From positions 6,188,355 through 6,252,354 of the forward strand of contig NC_092021.1 in assembly GCF_042242105.1 (NCBI RefSeq): DNA of 64,000 bases, read 5' to 3'. This document shows positions 30,953 to 42,525 of this stretch, in pieces. The notes below the pieces were generated by a model that had not been told where the DNA came from, made no database searches, and saw only the letters and a list, made by a program, of their open reading frames with translations. The position numbers and the translations under genes are program-made. The stretch comes from Pempheris klunzingeri. Taxonomy: Eukaryota > Chordata > Actinopteri > Acropomatiformes > Pempheridae. Numbering within the stretch: the stretch's first letter is position 1; every line of letters begins with the position of its first letter.

Positions 30953-31026
30953 GGCGCCGTGGCTTAGTTGGTCAAAGTGCCTGTCTAGTAAACAGGAGAT
31001 CCTGGGTTCAAATCCCAGCGGTGCCT
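30953..31026 (+). tRNA. tRNA-Thr-AGT: tRNA-Thr(AGT), unit 15, fusion locus
   Basis: AGT body with the 3' flank of the TGT gene. No close T5. This is the second of two adjacent short units. Confidence 0.94.
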
Positions 31027-31194
31027 GCTTTATCTTCCTTTCCAGCACTAATAACCTTCCCAATGTCTGAAATGGCAAGAACCTCATTTGAAACCGATGC
31101 AGCAAAAGGCAACCGGACATGAATGTAGCCGGCAGCAGAATGACTTGATACCAATGTTTGTCACCAGAGTACTTGAATGCCTTTGCCAACAGTG

Positions 31195-31268
31195 GGTGCT
31201 GTGGTTTAATTGGTGAAAGTGCCTGCCTTGTAAACGGGAGAGATTTGGTTTGAATCCCAGCCATGCCT
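31195..31268 (+). pseudogene. tRNA-Thr-like pseudogene, unit 15
   Basis: Has the common TTTAATTGG form, unlike the short unit just before it. Confidence 0.87.
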
Positions 31269-31858
31269 TTATGCGTCCATGGTAGCCATTACTTATTTAA
31301 TCCTGGGAGAGGAAAAATGGACCAGGTTTTCGGTAGTTACCTCCAACATCCTATGAACACATCATCTCAGTGGTTTCTAAAGTCTATGGACAATGGCGTC
31401 TGTCCTGCCAGTGTCTTCGGAAACTGCTATCAGACGCTCCTCTAAACCATGCAATACAAGCAAGCAGTGCTGCCAGGCCCACGTTGGAGTTGAAATCCAC
31501 TGCTGAAACACAACGAAAAGCCGCCTGACAGCAGAATTGTGATGGATAGGTTCATTGACACTCACAGTGTGTTTGAAACTGCATATAACACGGGAGAGAC
31601 ACTGACCTGAAATGAGCTTTTTTGCATCCACAACCAAGGATTGGCGTTGCAGTCAATGCAGTGACCAAGACCCATGGGACAAAATTCTGGCCTCTATCCG
31701 ACAAGGGATTGTAGGATTGTAGGACTGGAGTGAAGGATCGGTCCCACTCTTTACAGCCTTAATTGCAACAACAGGACTAGGTTTTGAGGTATCATGGAGC
31801 AGAGCTTGGAAGAAGAGGCCACAGCCTTTGTTGAATGCCCACTTTGGGGACTAGGCAA

Positions 31859-31932
31859 GTCTCTGTGGCGCAATCGGCCAGCGCGCTCGGCTGTTAACCG
31901 AGAGGATGGTGGTTCGAGCCCACCCAGGGACG
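31859..31932 (+). tRNA. tRNA-Asn-GTT: tRNA-Asn(GTT), unit 16
   Basis: Identical to unit 1. Confidence 0.97.
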
Positions 31933-32218
31933 AAAACTTGTTTGCGGCTGTGCAGCAAGAGTTCTGGTCGTGCCCTTGGAACTTGACGTGCTGCCTGGAC
32001 CTGGCTAGAAGGCCCGAGCTCTTCCCTGTGGCTTCAGAGGTGTTGGCTTTTGTGCTTCTGCTTGCCAGCCTTGAATTGAACAAGGAGTCTTTCAAGGCAC
32101 TTTGCTGTCAATGTCTTTTTTTGCTTTTTAACTGAAAACGGTAATGAAAGGCAGAACCAAGTTCATGCAATTTCATTCAACTCTTCCTATGTAACTTTGG
32201 GAAAAGTGTAAAAGCTGT

Positions 32219-32292
32219 GGCGCCGTGGCTTAGTTGGTCAAAGTGCCTGTCTAGTAAACAGGAGATCCTGGGTTCAAATCCCAGCGGTGCCT
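32219..32292 (+). tRNA. tRNA-Thr-AGT: tRNA-Thr(AGT), unit 16
   Basis: Identical to unit 1; T5 terminator present. Confidence 0.97.
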
Positions 32293-32559
32293 GCTGATAC
32301 TGCTTTCTTTTTCCGTTTCCTTGGGCCTGAAACCATGAAAACCTCATTTGAAGTCAATGCAGCACTAAGCAAAGGTCAAAAGGACAAAAATGCAGCCGTC
32401 TGCAGAATGACTTTGGTAAGACTTGATGCCAATAGCTTTCACCAGAGTATAGAGCTCTCTGTTTTTACTCAAAACGGACATGAAAGACAGAAACGAGCTG
32501 ATTGAAGTTCATTCAGCACTTCCCATATAACTTTATGAAAAGTAAAAGGAGCAGGTGGA

Positions 32560-32633
32560 GGCACCGTGGCTTAGTTGGTCAAAGTCCCTGTCTTGTAAAC
32601 AGGAGATCCTGGCTTCAAATCCCAGCGGTGCCT
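32560..32633 (+). tRNA. tRNA-Thr-TGT: tRNA-Thr(TGT), unit 16, T-stem variant, possibly inactive
   Basis: One base differs from the other 29 copies: the T stem reads CTGGC for CTGGG, which breaks the conserved G53-C61 pair and changes the B box from GGTTC to GCTTC. This should weaken TFIIIC binding and T-arm folding, so it may be a fresh pseudogene. Confidence 0.8.
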
Positions 32634-32801
32634 GCTTTATCTTCCTTTCCAGCACTAATAACCTTCCCAATGTTTGAAATGGCAAGAACCTCATTTGAAA
32701 CCGATGCAGCAAAAGGCAACCGGACATGAATGTAGCCGGCAGCAGAATGACTTGATACCAATGTTTTTCACCAGAGTACTTGAATGCCTTTGCCAACAGT
32801 G

Positions 32802-32875
32802 GGTGCTGTGGTTTAATTGGTGAAAGTGCCTGCCTTGTAAACGGGAGAGATTTGGTTTGAATCCCAGCCATGCCT
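32802..32875 (+). pseudogene. tRNA-Thr-like pseudogene, unit 16
   Basis: Same decayed sequence as unit 1. Confidence 0.87.
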
Positions 32876-33465
32876 TTATGCGTCCATGGTAGCCATTACT
32901 TATTTAATCCTGGGAGAGGAAAAATGGACCAGGTTTTCGGTAGTTACCTCCAACATCCTATGAACACATCATCTCAGTGGTTTCTTAAGTCTATGGACAA
33001 TGGCGTCTGTCCTGCCAGTGTCTTCGGAAACTGCTATCAGACGCTCCTCTAAACCATGCAATACAAGCAAGCAGTGCTGCCAGGCCCACGTTGGAGTTGA
33101 AATCCACTGCTGAAACACAACGAAAAGCCGCCTGACAGCAGAATTGTGATGGATAGGTTCATTGACACTCACAGTGTGTTTGAAACTGCATATAACACGG
33201 GAGAGACACTGACCTGAAATGAGCTTTTTTGCATCCACAACCAAGGATTGGCGTTGCAGTCAATGCAGTGACCAAGACCCATGGGACAAAATTCTGGCCT
33301 CTATCCGACAAGGGATTGTAGGATTGTAGGACTGGAGTGAAGGATCGGTCCCACTCTTTACAGCCTTAATTGCAACAACAGGACTAGGTTTTGAGGTATC
33401 ATGGAGCAGAGCTTGGAAGAAGAGGCCACAGCCTTTGTTGAATGCCCACTTTGGGGACTAGGCAA

Positions 33466-33539
33466 GTCTCTGTGGCGCAATCGGCCAGCGCGCTCGGCTG
33501 TTAACCGAGAGGATGGTGGTTCGAGCCCACCCAGGGACG
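33466..33539 (+). tRNA. tRNA-Asn-GTT: tRNA-Asn(GTT), unit 17
   Basis: Identical to unit 1. Confidence 0.97.
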
Positions 33540-33825
33540 AAAACTTGTTTGCGGCTGTGCAGCAAGAGTTCTGGTCGTGCCCTTGGAACTTGACGTGCTG
33601 CCTGGACCTGGCTAGAAGGCCCGAGCTCTTCCTTGTGGCTTCAGAGGTGTTGGCTTTTGTGCTTCTGCTTGCCAGCCTTGAATTGAACAAGGAGTCTTTC
33701 AAGGCACTTTGCTGTCAATGTCTTTTTTTGCTTTTTAACTGAAAACGGTAATGAAAGGCAGAACCAAGTTCATGCAATTTCATTCAACTCTTCCTATGTA
33801 ACTTTGGGAAAAGTGTAAAAGCTGT

Positions 33826-33899
33826 GGCACCGTGGCTTAGTTGGTCAAAGTGCCTGTCTAGTAAACAGGAGATCCTGGGTTCAAATCCCAGCGGTGCCT
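33826..33899 (+). tRNA. tRNA-Thr-AGT: tRNA-Thr(AGT), unit 17, acceptor variant
   Basis: Has GGCACCG at the 5' end, the TGT-gene base at position 4, but AGT-type bases at 26 and 34. The G4-U69 wobble becomes A-U. Same variant as unit 20. T5 terminator present. Confidence 0.95.
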
Positions 33900-34166
33900 G
33901 CTGATACCTCTTTCTTTTTCCGTTTCCTTGGGCCTGAAACCATGAAAACCTCATTTGAAGTCAATGCAGCACTAAGCAAAGGTCAAAAGGACAAGAATGC
34001 AGCCGTCTGCAGAATGACTTTGGTAAGACTTGATGCCAATAGCTTTCACCAGAGTATAGAGCTCTCTGTTTTTACCCAAAACGGACATGAAAGACAGAAA
34101 CGAGCTGATTGAATTTCATTCAGCACTTCCCATATAACTTTATGAAAAGTAAAAGGAGCAGGTGGA

Positions 34167-34240
34167 GGCACCGTGGCTTAGTTGGTCAAAGTCCCTGTCT
34201 TGTAAACAGGAGATCCTGGGTTCAAATCCCAGCGGTGCCT
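34167..34240 (+). tRNA. tRNA-Thr-TGT: tRNA-Thr(TGT), unit 17
   Basis: Identical to unit 1. Confidence 0.94.
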
Positions 34241-34408
34241 GCTTTATCTTCCTTTCCAGCACTAATAACCTTCCCAATGTTTGAAATGGCAAGAACCTCA
34301 TTTGAAACCGATGCAGCAAAAGGCAACCGGACAAGAATGTAGCCGGCAGCAGAATGACTTGATACCAATGTTTTTCACCAGAGTACTTGAATGCCTTTGC
34401 CAACAGTG

Positions 34409-34482
34409 GGTGCTGTGGTTTAATTGGTGAAAGTGCCTGCCTTGTAAACGGGAGAGATTTGGTTTGAATCCCAGCCATGCCT
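34409..34482 (+). pseudogene. tRNA-Thr-like pseudogene, unit 17
   Basis: Same decayed sequence as unit 1. Confidence 0.87.
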
Positions 34483-35080
34483 TTATGCGTCCATGGTAGC
34501 CATTACTTATTTAATCCTGGGAGAGGAAAAATGGACCAGGTTTTCGGTAGTTACCTCCAACATCCTATGAACACATCATCTCAGTGGTTTCTAAAGTCTA
34601 TGGACAATGGCGTCTGTCCTGCCAGTGTCTTCAGAAACTGCTATCAGACGCTCCTCTAAACCATGCAATACAAGCAAGCAGTGCTGCCAGGCCCACGTTG
34701 GAGTTGAAATCCACTGCTGAAACACAACGAAAAGCCGCCTGACAGCAGAATTGTGATGGATAGGTTCATTGACACTCACAGTGTGTTTGAAACTGCATAT
34801 AACACGGGAGAGACACTGACCTGAAATGAGCTTTTTTGCATCCACAACCAAGGATTGGCGTTGCAGTCAATGCAGTGACCAAGACCCATGGGACAAAATT
34901 CTGGCCTCTATCCGACAAGGGATTGTAGGATTGTAGGATTGTAGGACTGGAGTGAAGGATCGGTCCCACTCTTTACAGCCTTAATTGCAACAACAGGACT
35001 AGGTTTTGAGGTATCATGGAGCAGAGCTTGGAAGAAGAGGCCACAGCCTTTGTTGAATGCCCACTTTGGGGACTAGGCAA

Positions 35081-35154
35081 GTCTCTGTGGCGCAATCGGC
35101 CAGCGCGCTCGGCTGTTAACCGAGAGGATGGTGGTTCGAGCCCACCCAGGGACG
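35081..35154 (+). tRNA. tRNA-Asn-GTT: tRNA-Asn(GTT), unit 18
   Basis: Identical to unit 1. Confidence 0.97.
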
Positions 35155-35440
35155 AAAACTTGTTTGCGGCTGTGCAGCAAGAGTTCTGGTCGTGCCCTTG
35201 GAACTTGACGTGCTGCCTGGACCTGGCTAGAAGGCCCGAGCTCTTCCTTGTGGCTTCAGAGGTGTTGGCTTTTGTGCTTCTGCTTGCCAGCCTTGAATTG
35301 AACAAGGAGTCTTTCAAGGCACTTTGCTGTCAATGTCTTTTTTTGCTTTTTAACTGAAAACGGTAATGAAAGGCAGAACCAAGGTCATGCAATTTCATTC
35401 AACTCTTCCTATGTAACTTTGGGAAAAGTGTAAAAGCTGT

Positions 35441-35514
35441 GGCGCCGTGGCTTAGTTGGTCAAAGTGCCTGTCTAGTAAACAGGAGATCCTGGGTTCAAA
35501 TCCCAGCGGTGCCT
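35441..35514 (+). tRNA. tRNA-Thr-AGT: tRNA-Thr(AGT), unit 18
   Basis: Identical to unit 1; T5 terminator present. Confidence 0.97.
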
Positions 35515-35781
35515 GCTGATACCTCTTTCTTTTTCCGTTTCCTTGGGCCTGAAACCATGAAAACCTCATTTGAAGTCAATGCAGCACTAAGCAAAGGTCA
35601 AAAGGACAAGAATGCAGCCGTCTGCAGAATGACTTTGGTAAGACTTGATGCCAATAGCTTTCACCAGAGTATAGAGCTCTCTGTTTTTACTCAAAACGGA
35701 CATGAAAGACAGAAACGAGCTGATTGAATTTCATTCAGCACTTCCCATATAACTTTATGAAAAGTAAAAGGAGCAGGTGGA

Positions 35782-35855
35782 GGCACCGTGGCTTAGTTGG
35801 TCAAAGTCCCTGTCTTGTAAACAGGAGATCCTGGGTTCAAATCCCAGCGGTGCCT
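35782..35855 (+). tRNA. tRNA-Thr-TGT: tRNA-Thr(TGT), unit 18
   Basis: Identical to unit 1. With TTTGT before the pseudogene, the first T4 downstream is at 36156-36159, about 300 nt away and beyond the pseudogene. Confidence 0.94.
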
Positions 35856-36023
35856 GCTTTATCTTCCTTTCCAGCACTAATAACCTTCCCAATGTTTGAA
35901 ATGGCAAGAACCTCATTTGAAACCGATGCAGCAAAAGGCAACCGGACAAGAATGTAGCCGGCAGCAGAATGACTTGATACCAATGTTTGTCACCAGAGTA
36001 CTTGAATGCCTTTGCCAACAGTG

Positions 36024-36097
36024 GGTGCTGTGGTTTAATTGGTGAAAGTGCCTGCCTTGTAAACGGGAGAGATTTGGTTTGAATCCCAGCCATGCCT
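36024..36097 (+). pseudogene. tRNA-Thr-like pseudogene, unit 18
   Basis: Same decayed sequence as unit 1. Confidence 0.87.
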
Positions 36098-36687
36098 TTA
36101 TGCGTCCATGGTAGCCATTACTTATTTAATCCTGGGAGAGGAAAAATGGACCAGGTTTTCGGTAGTTACCTCCAACATCCTATGAACACATCATCTCAGT
36201 GGTTTCTAAAGTCTATGGACAATGGCGTCTGTCCTGCCAGTGTCTTCGGAAACTGCTATCAGACGCTCCTCTAAACCATGCAATACAAGCAAGCAGTGCT
36301 GCCAGGCCCACGTTGGAGTTGAAATCCACTGCTGAAACACAACGAAAAGCCGCCTGACAGCAGAATTGTGATGGATAGGTTCATTGACACTCACAGTGTG
36401 TTTGAAACTGCATATAACACGGGAGAGACACTGACCTGAAATGAGCTTTTTTGCATCCACAACCAAGGATTGGCGTTGCAGTCAATGCAGTGACCAAGAC
36501 CCATGGGACAAAATTCTGGCCTCTATCCGACAAGGGATTGTAGGATTGTAGGACTGGAGTGAAGGATCGGTCCCACTCTTTACAGCCTTAATTGCAACAA
36601 CAGGACTAGGTTTTGAGGTATCATGGAGCAGAGCTTGGAAGAAGAGGCCACAGCCTTTGTTGAATGCCCACTTTGGGGACTAGGCAA

Positions 36688-36761
36688 GTCTCTGTGGCGC
36701 AATCGGCCAGCGCGCTCGGCTGTTAACCGAGAGGATGGTGGTTCGAGCCCACCCAGGGACG
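36688..36761 (+). tRNA. tRNA-Asn-GTT: tRNA-Asn(GTT), unit 19
   Basis: Identical to unit 1. Confidence 0.97.
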
Positions 36762-37047
36762 AAAACTTGTTTGCGGCTGTGCAGCAAGAGTTCTGGTCGT
36801 GCCCTTGGAACTTGACGTGCTGCCTGGACCTGGCTAGAAGGCCCGAGCTCTTCCTTGTGGCTTCAGAGGTGTTGGCTTTTGTGCTTCTGCTTGCCAGCCT
36901 TGAATTGAACAAGGAGTCTTTCAAGGCACTTTGCTGTCAATGTCTTTTTTTGCTTTTTAACTGAAAACGGTAATGAAAGGCAGAACCAAGGTCATGCAAT
37001 TTCATTCAACTCTTCCTATGTAACTTTGGGAAAAGTGTAAAAGCTGT

Positions 37048-37121
37048 GGCGCCGTGGCTTAGTTGGTCAAAGTGCCTGTCTAGTAAACAGGAGATCCTGG
37101 GTTCAAATCCCAGCGGTGCCT
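37048..37121 (+). tRNA. tRNA-Thr-AGT: tRNA-Thr(AGT), unit 19
   Basis: Identical to unit 1; T5 terminator present. Confidence 0.97.
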
Positions 37122-37388
37122 GCTGATACCTCTTTCTTTTTCCGTTTCCTTGGGCCTGAAACCATGAAAACCTCATTTGAAGTCAATGCAGCACTAAGCA
37201 AAGGTCAAAAGGACAAGAATGCAGCCGTCTGCAGAATGACTTTGGTAAGACTTGATGCCAATAGCTTTCACCAGAGTATAGAGCTCTCTGTTTTTACTCA
37301 AAACGGACATGAAAGACAGAAACGAGCTGATTGAATTTCATTCAGCACTTCCCATATAACTTTATGAAAAGTAAAAGGAGCAGGTGGA

Positions 37389-37462
37389 GGCACCGTGGCT
37401 TAGTTGGTCAAAGTCCCTGTCTTGTAAACAGGAGATCCTGGGTTCAAATCCCAGCGGTGCCT
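37389..37462 (+). tRNA. tRNA-Thr-TGT: tRNA-Thr(TGT), unit 19
   Basis: Identical to unit 1. Confidence 0.94.
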
Positions 37463-37630
37463 GCTTTATCTTCCTTTCCAGCACTAATAACCTTCCCAAT
37501 GTTTGAAATGGCAAGAACCTCATTTGAAACCGATGCAGCAAAAGGCAACCGGACAAGAATGTAGCCGGCAGCAGAATGACTTGATACCAATGTTTGTCAC
37601 CAGAGTACTTGAATGCCTTTGCCAACAGTG

Positions 37631-37704
37631 GGTGCTGTGGTTTAATTGGTGAAAGTGCCTGCCTTGTAAACGGGAGAGATTTGGTTTGAATCCCAGCCAT
37701 GCCT
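37631..37704 (+). pseudogene. tRNA-Thr-like pseudogene, unit 19
   Basis: Same decayed sequence as unit 1. Confidence 0.87.
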
Positions 37705-38294
37705 TTATGCGTCCATGGTAGCCATTACTTATTTAATCCTGGGAGAGGAAAAATGGACCAGGTTTTCGGTAGTTACCTCCAACATCCTATGAACACATCA
37801 TCTCAGTGGTTTCTAAAGTCTATGGACAATGGCGTCTGTCCTGCCAGTGTCTTCAGAAACTGCTATCAGACGCTCCTCTAAACCATGCAATACAAGCAAG
37901 CAGTGCTGCCAGGCCCACGTTGGAGTTGAAATCCACTGCTGAAACACAACGAAAAGCCGCCTGACAGCAGAATTGTGATGGATAGGTTCATTGACACTCA
38001 CAGTGTGTTTGAAACTGCATATAACACGGGAGAGACACTGACCTGAAATGAGCTTTTTTGCATCCACAACCAAGGATTGGCGTTGCAGTCAATGCAGTGA
38101 CCAAGACCCATGGGACAAAATTCTGGCCTCTATCCGACAAGGGATTGTAGGATTGTAGGACTGGAGTGAAGGATCGGTCCCACTCTTTACAGCCTTAATT
38201 GCAACAACAGGACTAGGTTTTGAGGTATCATGGAGCAGAGCTTGGAAGAAGAGGCCACAGCCTTTGTTGAATGCCCACTTTGGGGACTAGGCAA

Positions 38295-38368
38295 GTCTCT
38301 GTGGCGCAATCGGCCAGCGCGCTCGGCTGTTAACCGAGAGGATGGTGGTTCGAGCCCACCCAGGGACG
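38295..38368 (+). tRNA. tRNA-Asn-GTT: tRNA-Asn(GTT), unit 20
   Basis: Identical to unit 1. Confidence 0.97.
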
Positions 38369-38654
38369 AAAACTTGTTTGCGGCTGTGCAGCAAGAGTTC
38401 TGGTCGTGCCCTTGGAACTTGACGTGCTGCCTGGACCTGGCTAGAAGGCCCGAGCTCTTCCTTGTGGCTTCAGAGGTGTTGGCTTTTGTGCTTCTGCTTG
38501 CCAGCCTTGAATTGAACAAGGAGTCTTTCAAGGCACTTTGCTGTCAATGTCTTTTTTTGCTTTTTAACTGAAAACGGTAATGAAAGGCAGAACCAAGTTC
38601 ATGCAATTTCATTCAACTCTTCCTATGTAACTTTGGGAAAAGTGTAAAAGCTGT

Positions 38655-38728
38655 GGCACCGTGGCTTAGTTGGTCAAAGTGCCTGTCTAGTAAACAGGAG
38701 ATCCTGGGTTCAAATCCCAGCGGTGCCT
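38655..38728 (+). tRNA. tRNA-Thr-AGT: tRNA-Thr(AGT), unit 20, acceptor variant
   Basis: Same GGCACCG variant as unit 17, together with the same downstream marker (TTACCCAAAAC for TTACTCAAAAC), so the two units share a recent ancestor. T5 terminator present. Confidence 0.95.
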
Positions 38729-38995
38729 GCTGATACCTCTTTCTTTTTCCGTTTCCTTGGGCCTGAAACCATGAAAACCTCATTTGAAGTCAATGCAGCA
38801 CTAAGCAAAGGTCAAAAGGACAAGAATGCAGCCGTCTGCAGAATGACTTTGGTAAGACTTGATGCCAATAGCTTTCACCAGAGTATAGAGCTCTCTGTTT
38901 TTACCCAAAACGGACATGAAAGACAGAAACGAGCTGATTGAATTTCATTCAGCACTTCCCATATAACTTTATGAAAAGTAAAAGGAGCAGGTGGA

Positions 38996-39069
38996 GGCAC
39001 CGTGGCTTAGTTGGTCAAAGTCCCTGTCTTGTAAACAGGAGATCCTGGGTTCAAATCCCAGCGGTGCCT
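38996..39069 (+). tRNA. tRNA-Thr-TGT: tRNA-Thr(TGT), unit 20
   Basis: Identical to unit 1. Confidence 0.94.
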
Positions 39070-39237
39070 GCTTTATCTTCCTTTCCAGCACTAATAACCT
39101 TCCCAATGTTTGAAATGGCAAGAACCTCATTTGAAACCGATGCAGCAAAAGGCAACCGGACAAGAATGTAGCCGGCAGCAGAATGACTTGATACCAATGT
39201 TTGTCACCAGAGTACTTGAATGCCTTTGCCAACAGTG

Positions 39238-39311
39238 GGTGCTGTGGTTTAATTGGTGAAAGTGCCTGCCTTGTAAACGGGAGAGATTTGGTTTGAATCC
39301 CAGCCATGCCT
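39238..39311 (+). pseudogene. tRNA-Thr-like pseudogene, unit 20
   Basis: Same decayed sequence as unit 1. Confidence 0.87.
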
Positions 39312-39901
39312 TTATGCGTCCATGGTAGCCATTACTTATTTAATCCTGGGAGAGGAAAAATGGACCAGGTTTTCGGTAGTTACCTCCAACATCCTATGAA
39401 CACATCATCTCAGTGGTTTCTAAAGTCTATGGACAATGGCGTCTGTCCTGCCAGTGTCTTCGGAAACTGCTATCAGACGCTCCTCTAAACCATGCAATAC
39501 AAGCAAGCAGTGCTGCCAGGCCCACGTTGGAGTTGAAATCCACTGCTGAAACACAACGAAAAGCCGCCTGACAGCAGAATTGTGATGGATAGGTTCATTG
39601 ACACTCACAGTGTGTTTGAAACTGCATATAACACGGGAGAGACACTGACCTGAAATGAGCTTTTTTGCATCCACAACCAAGGATTGGCGTTGCAGTCAAT
39701 GCAGTGACCAAGACCCATGGGACAAAATTCTGGCCTCTATCCGACAAGGGATTGTAGGATTGTAGGACTGGAGTGAAGGATCGGTCCCACTCTTTACAGC
39801 CTTAATTGCAACAACAGGACTAGGTTTTGAGGTATCATGGAGCAGAGCTTGGAAGAAGAGGCCACAGCCTTTGTTGAATGCCCACTTTGGGGACTAGGCA
39901 A

Positions 39902-39975
39902 GTCTCTGTGGCGCAATCGGCCAGCGCGCTCGGCTGTTAACCGAGAGGATGGTGGTTCGAGCCCACCCAGGGACG
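39902..39975 (+). tRNA. tRNA-Asn-GTT: tRNA-Asn(GTT), unit 21
   Basis: Identical to unit 1. First unit of a higher-order repeat block. Confidence 0.97.
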
Positions 39976-40261
39976 AAAACTTGTTTGCGGCTGTGCAGCA
40001 AGAGTTCTGGTCGTGCCCTTGGAACTTGACGTGCTGCCTGGACCTGGCTAGAAGGCCCGAGCTCTTCCTTGTGGCTTCAGAGGTGTTGGCTTTTGTGCTT
40101 CTGCTTGCCAGCCTTGAATTGAACAAGGAGTCTTTCAAGGCACTTTGCTGTCAATGTCTTTTTTTGCTTTTTAACTGAAAACGGTAATGAAAGGCAGAAC
40201 CAAGGTCATGCAATTTCATTCAACTCTTCCTATGTAACTTTGGGAAAAGTGTAAAAGCTGT

Positions 40262-40335
40262 GGCGCCGTGGCTTAGTTGGTCAAAGTGCCTGTCTAGTAA
40301 ACAGGAGATCCTGGGTTCAAATCCCAGCGGTGCCT
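40262..40335 (+). tRNA. tRNA-Thr-AGT: tRNA-Thr(AGT), unit 21
   Basis: Identical to unit 1; T5 terminator present. Confidence 0.97.
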
Positions 40336-40602
40336 GCTGATACCTCTTTCTTTTTCCGTTTCCTTGGGCCTGAAACCATGAAAACCTCATTTGAAGTCAA
40401 TGCAGCACTAAGCAAAGGTCAAAAGGACAAGAATGCAGCCGTCTGCAGAATGACTTTGGTAAGACTTGATGCCAATAGCTTTCACCAGAGTATAGAGCTC
40501 TCTGTTTTTACTCAAAACGGACATGAAAGACAGAAACGAGCTGATTGAATTTCATTCAGCACTTCCCATATAACTTTATGAAAAGTAAAAGGAGCAGGTG
40601 GA

Positions 40603-40676
40603 GGCACCGTGGCTTAGTTGGTCAAAGTCCCTGTCTTGTAAACAGGAGATCCTGGGTTCAAATCCCAGCGGTGCCT
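40603..40676 (+). tRNA. tRNA-Thr-TGT: tRNA-Thr(TGT), unit 21
   Basis: Identical to unit 1. Confidence 0.94.
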
Positions 40677-40844
40677 GCTTTATCTTCCTTTCCAGCACTA
40701 ATAACCTTCCCAATGTTTGAAATGGCAAGAACCTCATTTGAAACCGATGCAGCAAAAGGCAACCGGACAAGAATGTAGCCGGCAGCAGAATGACTTGATA
40801 CCAATGTTTGTCACCAGAGTACTTGAATGCCTTTGCCAACAGTG

Positions 40845-40918
40845 GGTGCTGTGGTTTAATTGGTGAAAGTGCCTGCCTTGTAAACGGGAGAGATTTGGTT
40901 TGAATCCCAGCCATGCCT
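40845..40918 (+). pseudogene. tRNA-Thr-like pseudogene, unit 21
   Basis: Same decayed sequence as unit 1. Confidence 0.87.
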
Positions 40919-41508
40919 TTATGCGTCCATGGTAGCCATTACTTATTTAATCCTGGGAGAGGAAAAATGGACCAGGTTTTCGGTAGTTACCTCCAACATC
41001 CTATGAACACATCATCTCAGTGGTTTCTAAAGTCTATGGACAATGGCGTCTGTCCTGCCAGTGTCTTCAGAAACTGCTATCAGACGCTCCTCTAAACCAT
41101 GCAATACAAGCAAGCAGTGCTGCCAGGCCCACGTTGGAGTTGAAATCCACTGCTGAAACACAACGAAAAGCCGCCTGACAGCAGAATTGTGATGGATAGG
41201 TTCATTGACACTCACAGTGTGTTTGAAACTGCATATAACACGGGAGAGACACTGACCTGAAATGAGCTTTTTTGCATCCACAACCAAGGATTGGCGTTGC
41301 AGTCAATGCAGTGACCAAGACCCATGGGACAAAATTCTGGCCTCTATCCGACAAGGGATTGTAGGATTGTAGGACTGGAGTGAAGGATCGGTCCCACTCT
41401 TTACAGCCTTAATTGCAACAACAGGACTAGGTTTTGAGGTATCATGGAGCAGAGCTTGGAAGAAGAGGCCACAGCCTTTGTTGAATGCCCACTTTGGGGA
41501 CTAGGCAA

Positions 41509-41582
41509 GTCTCTGTGGCGCAATCGGCCAGCGCGCTCGGCTGTTAACCGAGAGGATGGTGGTTCGAGCCCACCCAGGGACG
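41509..41582 (+). tRNA. tRNA-Asn-GTT: tRNA-Asn(GTT), unit 22
   Basis: Identical to unit 1. Confidence 0.97.
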
Positions 41583-41868
41583 AAAACTTGTTTGCGGCTG
41601 TGCAGCAAGAGTTCTGGTCGTGCCCTTGGAACTTGACGTGCTGCCTGGACCTGGCTAGAAGGCCCGAGCTCTTCCTTGTGGCTTCAGAGGTGTTGGCTTT
41701 TGTGCTTCTGCTTGCCAGCCTTGAATTGAACAAGGAGTCTTTCAAGGCACTTTGCTGTCAATGTCTTTTTTTGCTTTTTAACTGAAAACGGTAATGAAAG
41801 GCAGAACCAAGGTCATGCAATTTCATTCAACTCTTCCTATGTAACTTTGGGAAAAGTGTAAAAGCTGT

Positions 41869-41942
41869 GGCGCCGTGGCTTAGTTGGTCAAAGTGCCTGT
41901 CTAGTAAACAGGAGATCCTGGGTTCAAATCCCAGCGGTGCCT
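41869..41942 (+). tRNA. tRNA-Thr-AGT: tRNA-Thr(AGT), unit 22
   Basis: Identical to unit 1; T5 terminator present. Confidence 0.97.
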
Positions 41943-42209
41943 GCTGATACCTCTTTCTTTTTCCGTTTCCTTGGGCCTGAAACCATGAAAACCTCATTTG
42001 AAGTCAATGCAGCACTAAGCAAAGGTCAAAAGGACAAGAATGCAGCCGTCTGCAGAATGACTTTGGTAAGACTTGATGCCAATAGCTTTCACCAGAGTAT
42101 AGAGCTCTCTGTTTTTACTCAAAACGGACATGAAAGACAGAAACGAGCTGATTGAATTTCATTCAGCACTTCCCATATAACTTTATGAAAAGTAAAAGGA
42201 GCAGGTGGA

Positions 42210-42283
42210 GGCACCGTGGCTTAGTTGGTCAAAGTCCCTGTCTTGTAAACAGGAGATCCTGGGTTCAAATCCCAGCGGTGCCT
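42210..42283 (+). tRNA. tRNA-Thr-TGT: tRNA-Thr(TGT), unit 22
   Basis: Identical to unit 1. Confidence 0.94.
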
Positions 42284-42451
42284 GCTTTATCTTCCTTTCC
42301 AGCACTAATAACCTTCCCAATGTTTGAAATGGCAAGAACCTCATTTGAAACCGATGCAGCAAAAGGCAACCGGACAAGAATGTAGCCGGCAGCAGAATGA
42401 CTTGATACCAATGTTTTTCACCAGAGTACTTGAATGCCTTTGCCAACAGTG

Positions 42452-42525
42452 GGTGCTGTGGTTTAATTGGTGAAAGTGCCTGCCTTGTAAACGGGAGAGA
42501 TTTGGTTTGAATCCCAGCCATGCCT
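42452..42525 (+). pseudogene. tRNA-Thr-like pseudogene, unit 22
   Basis: Same decayed sequence as unit 1. Confidence 0.87.
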
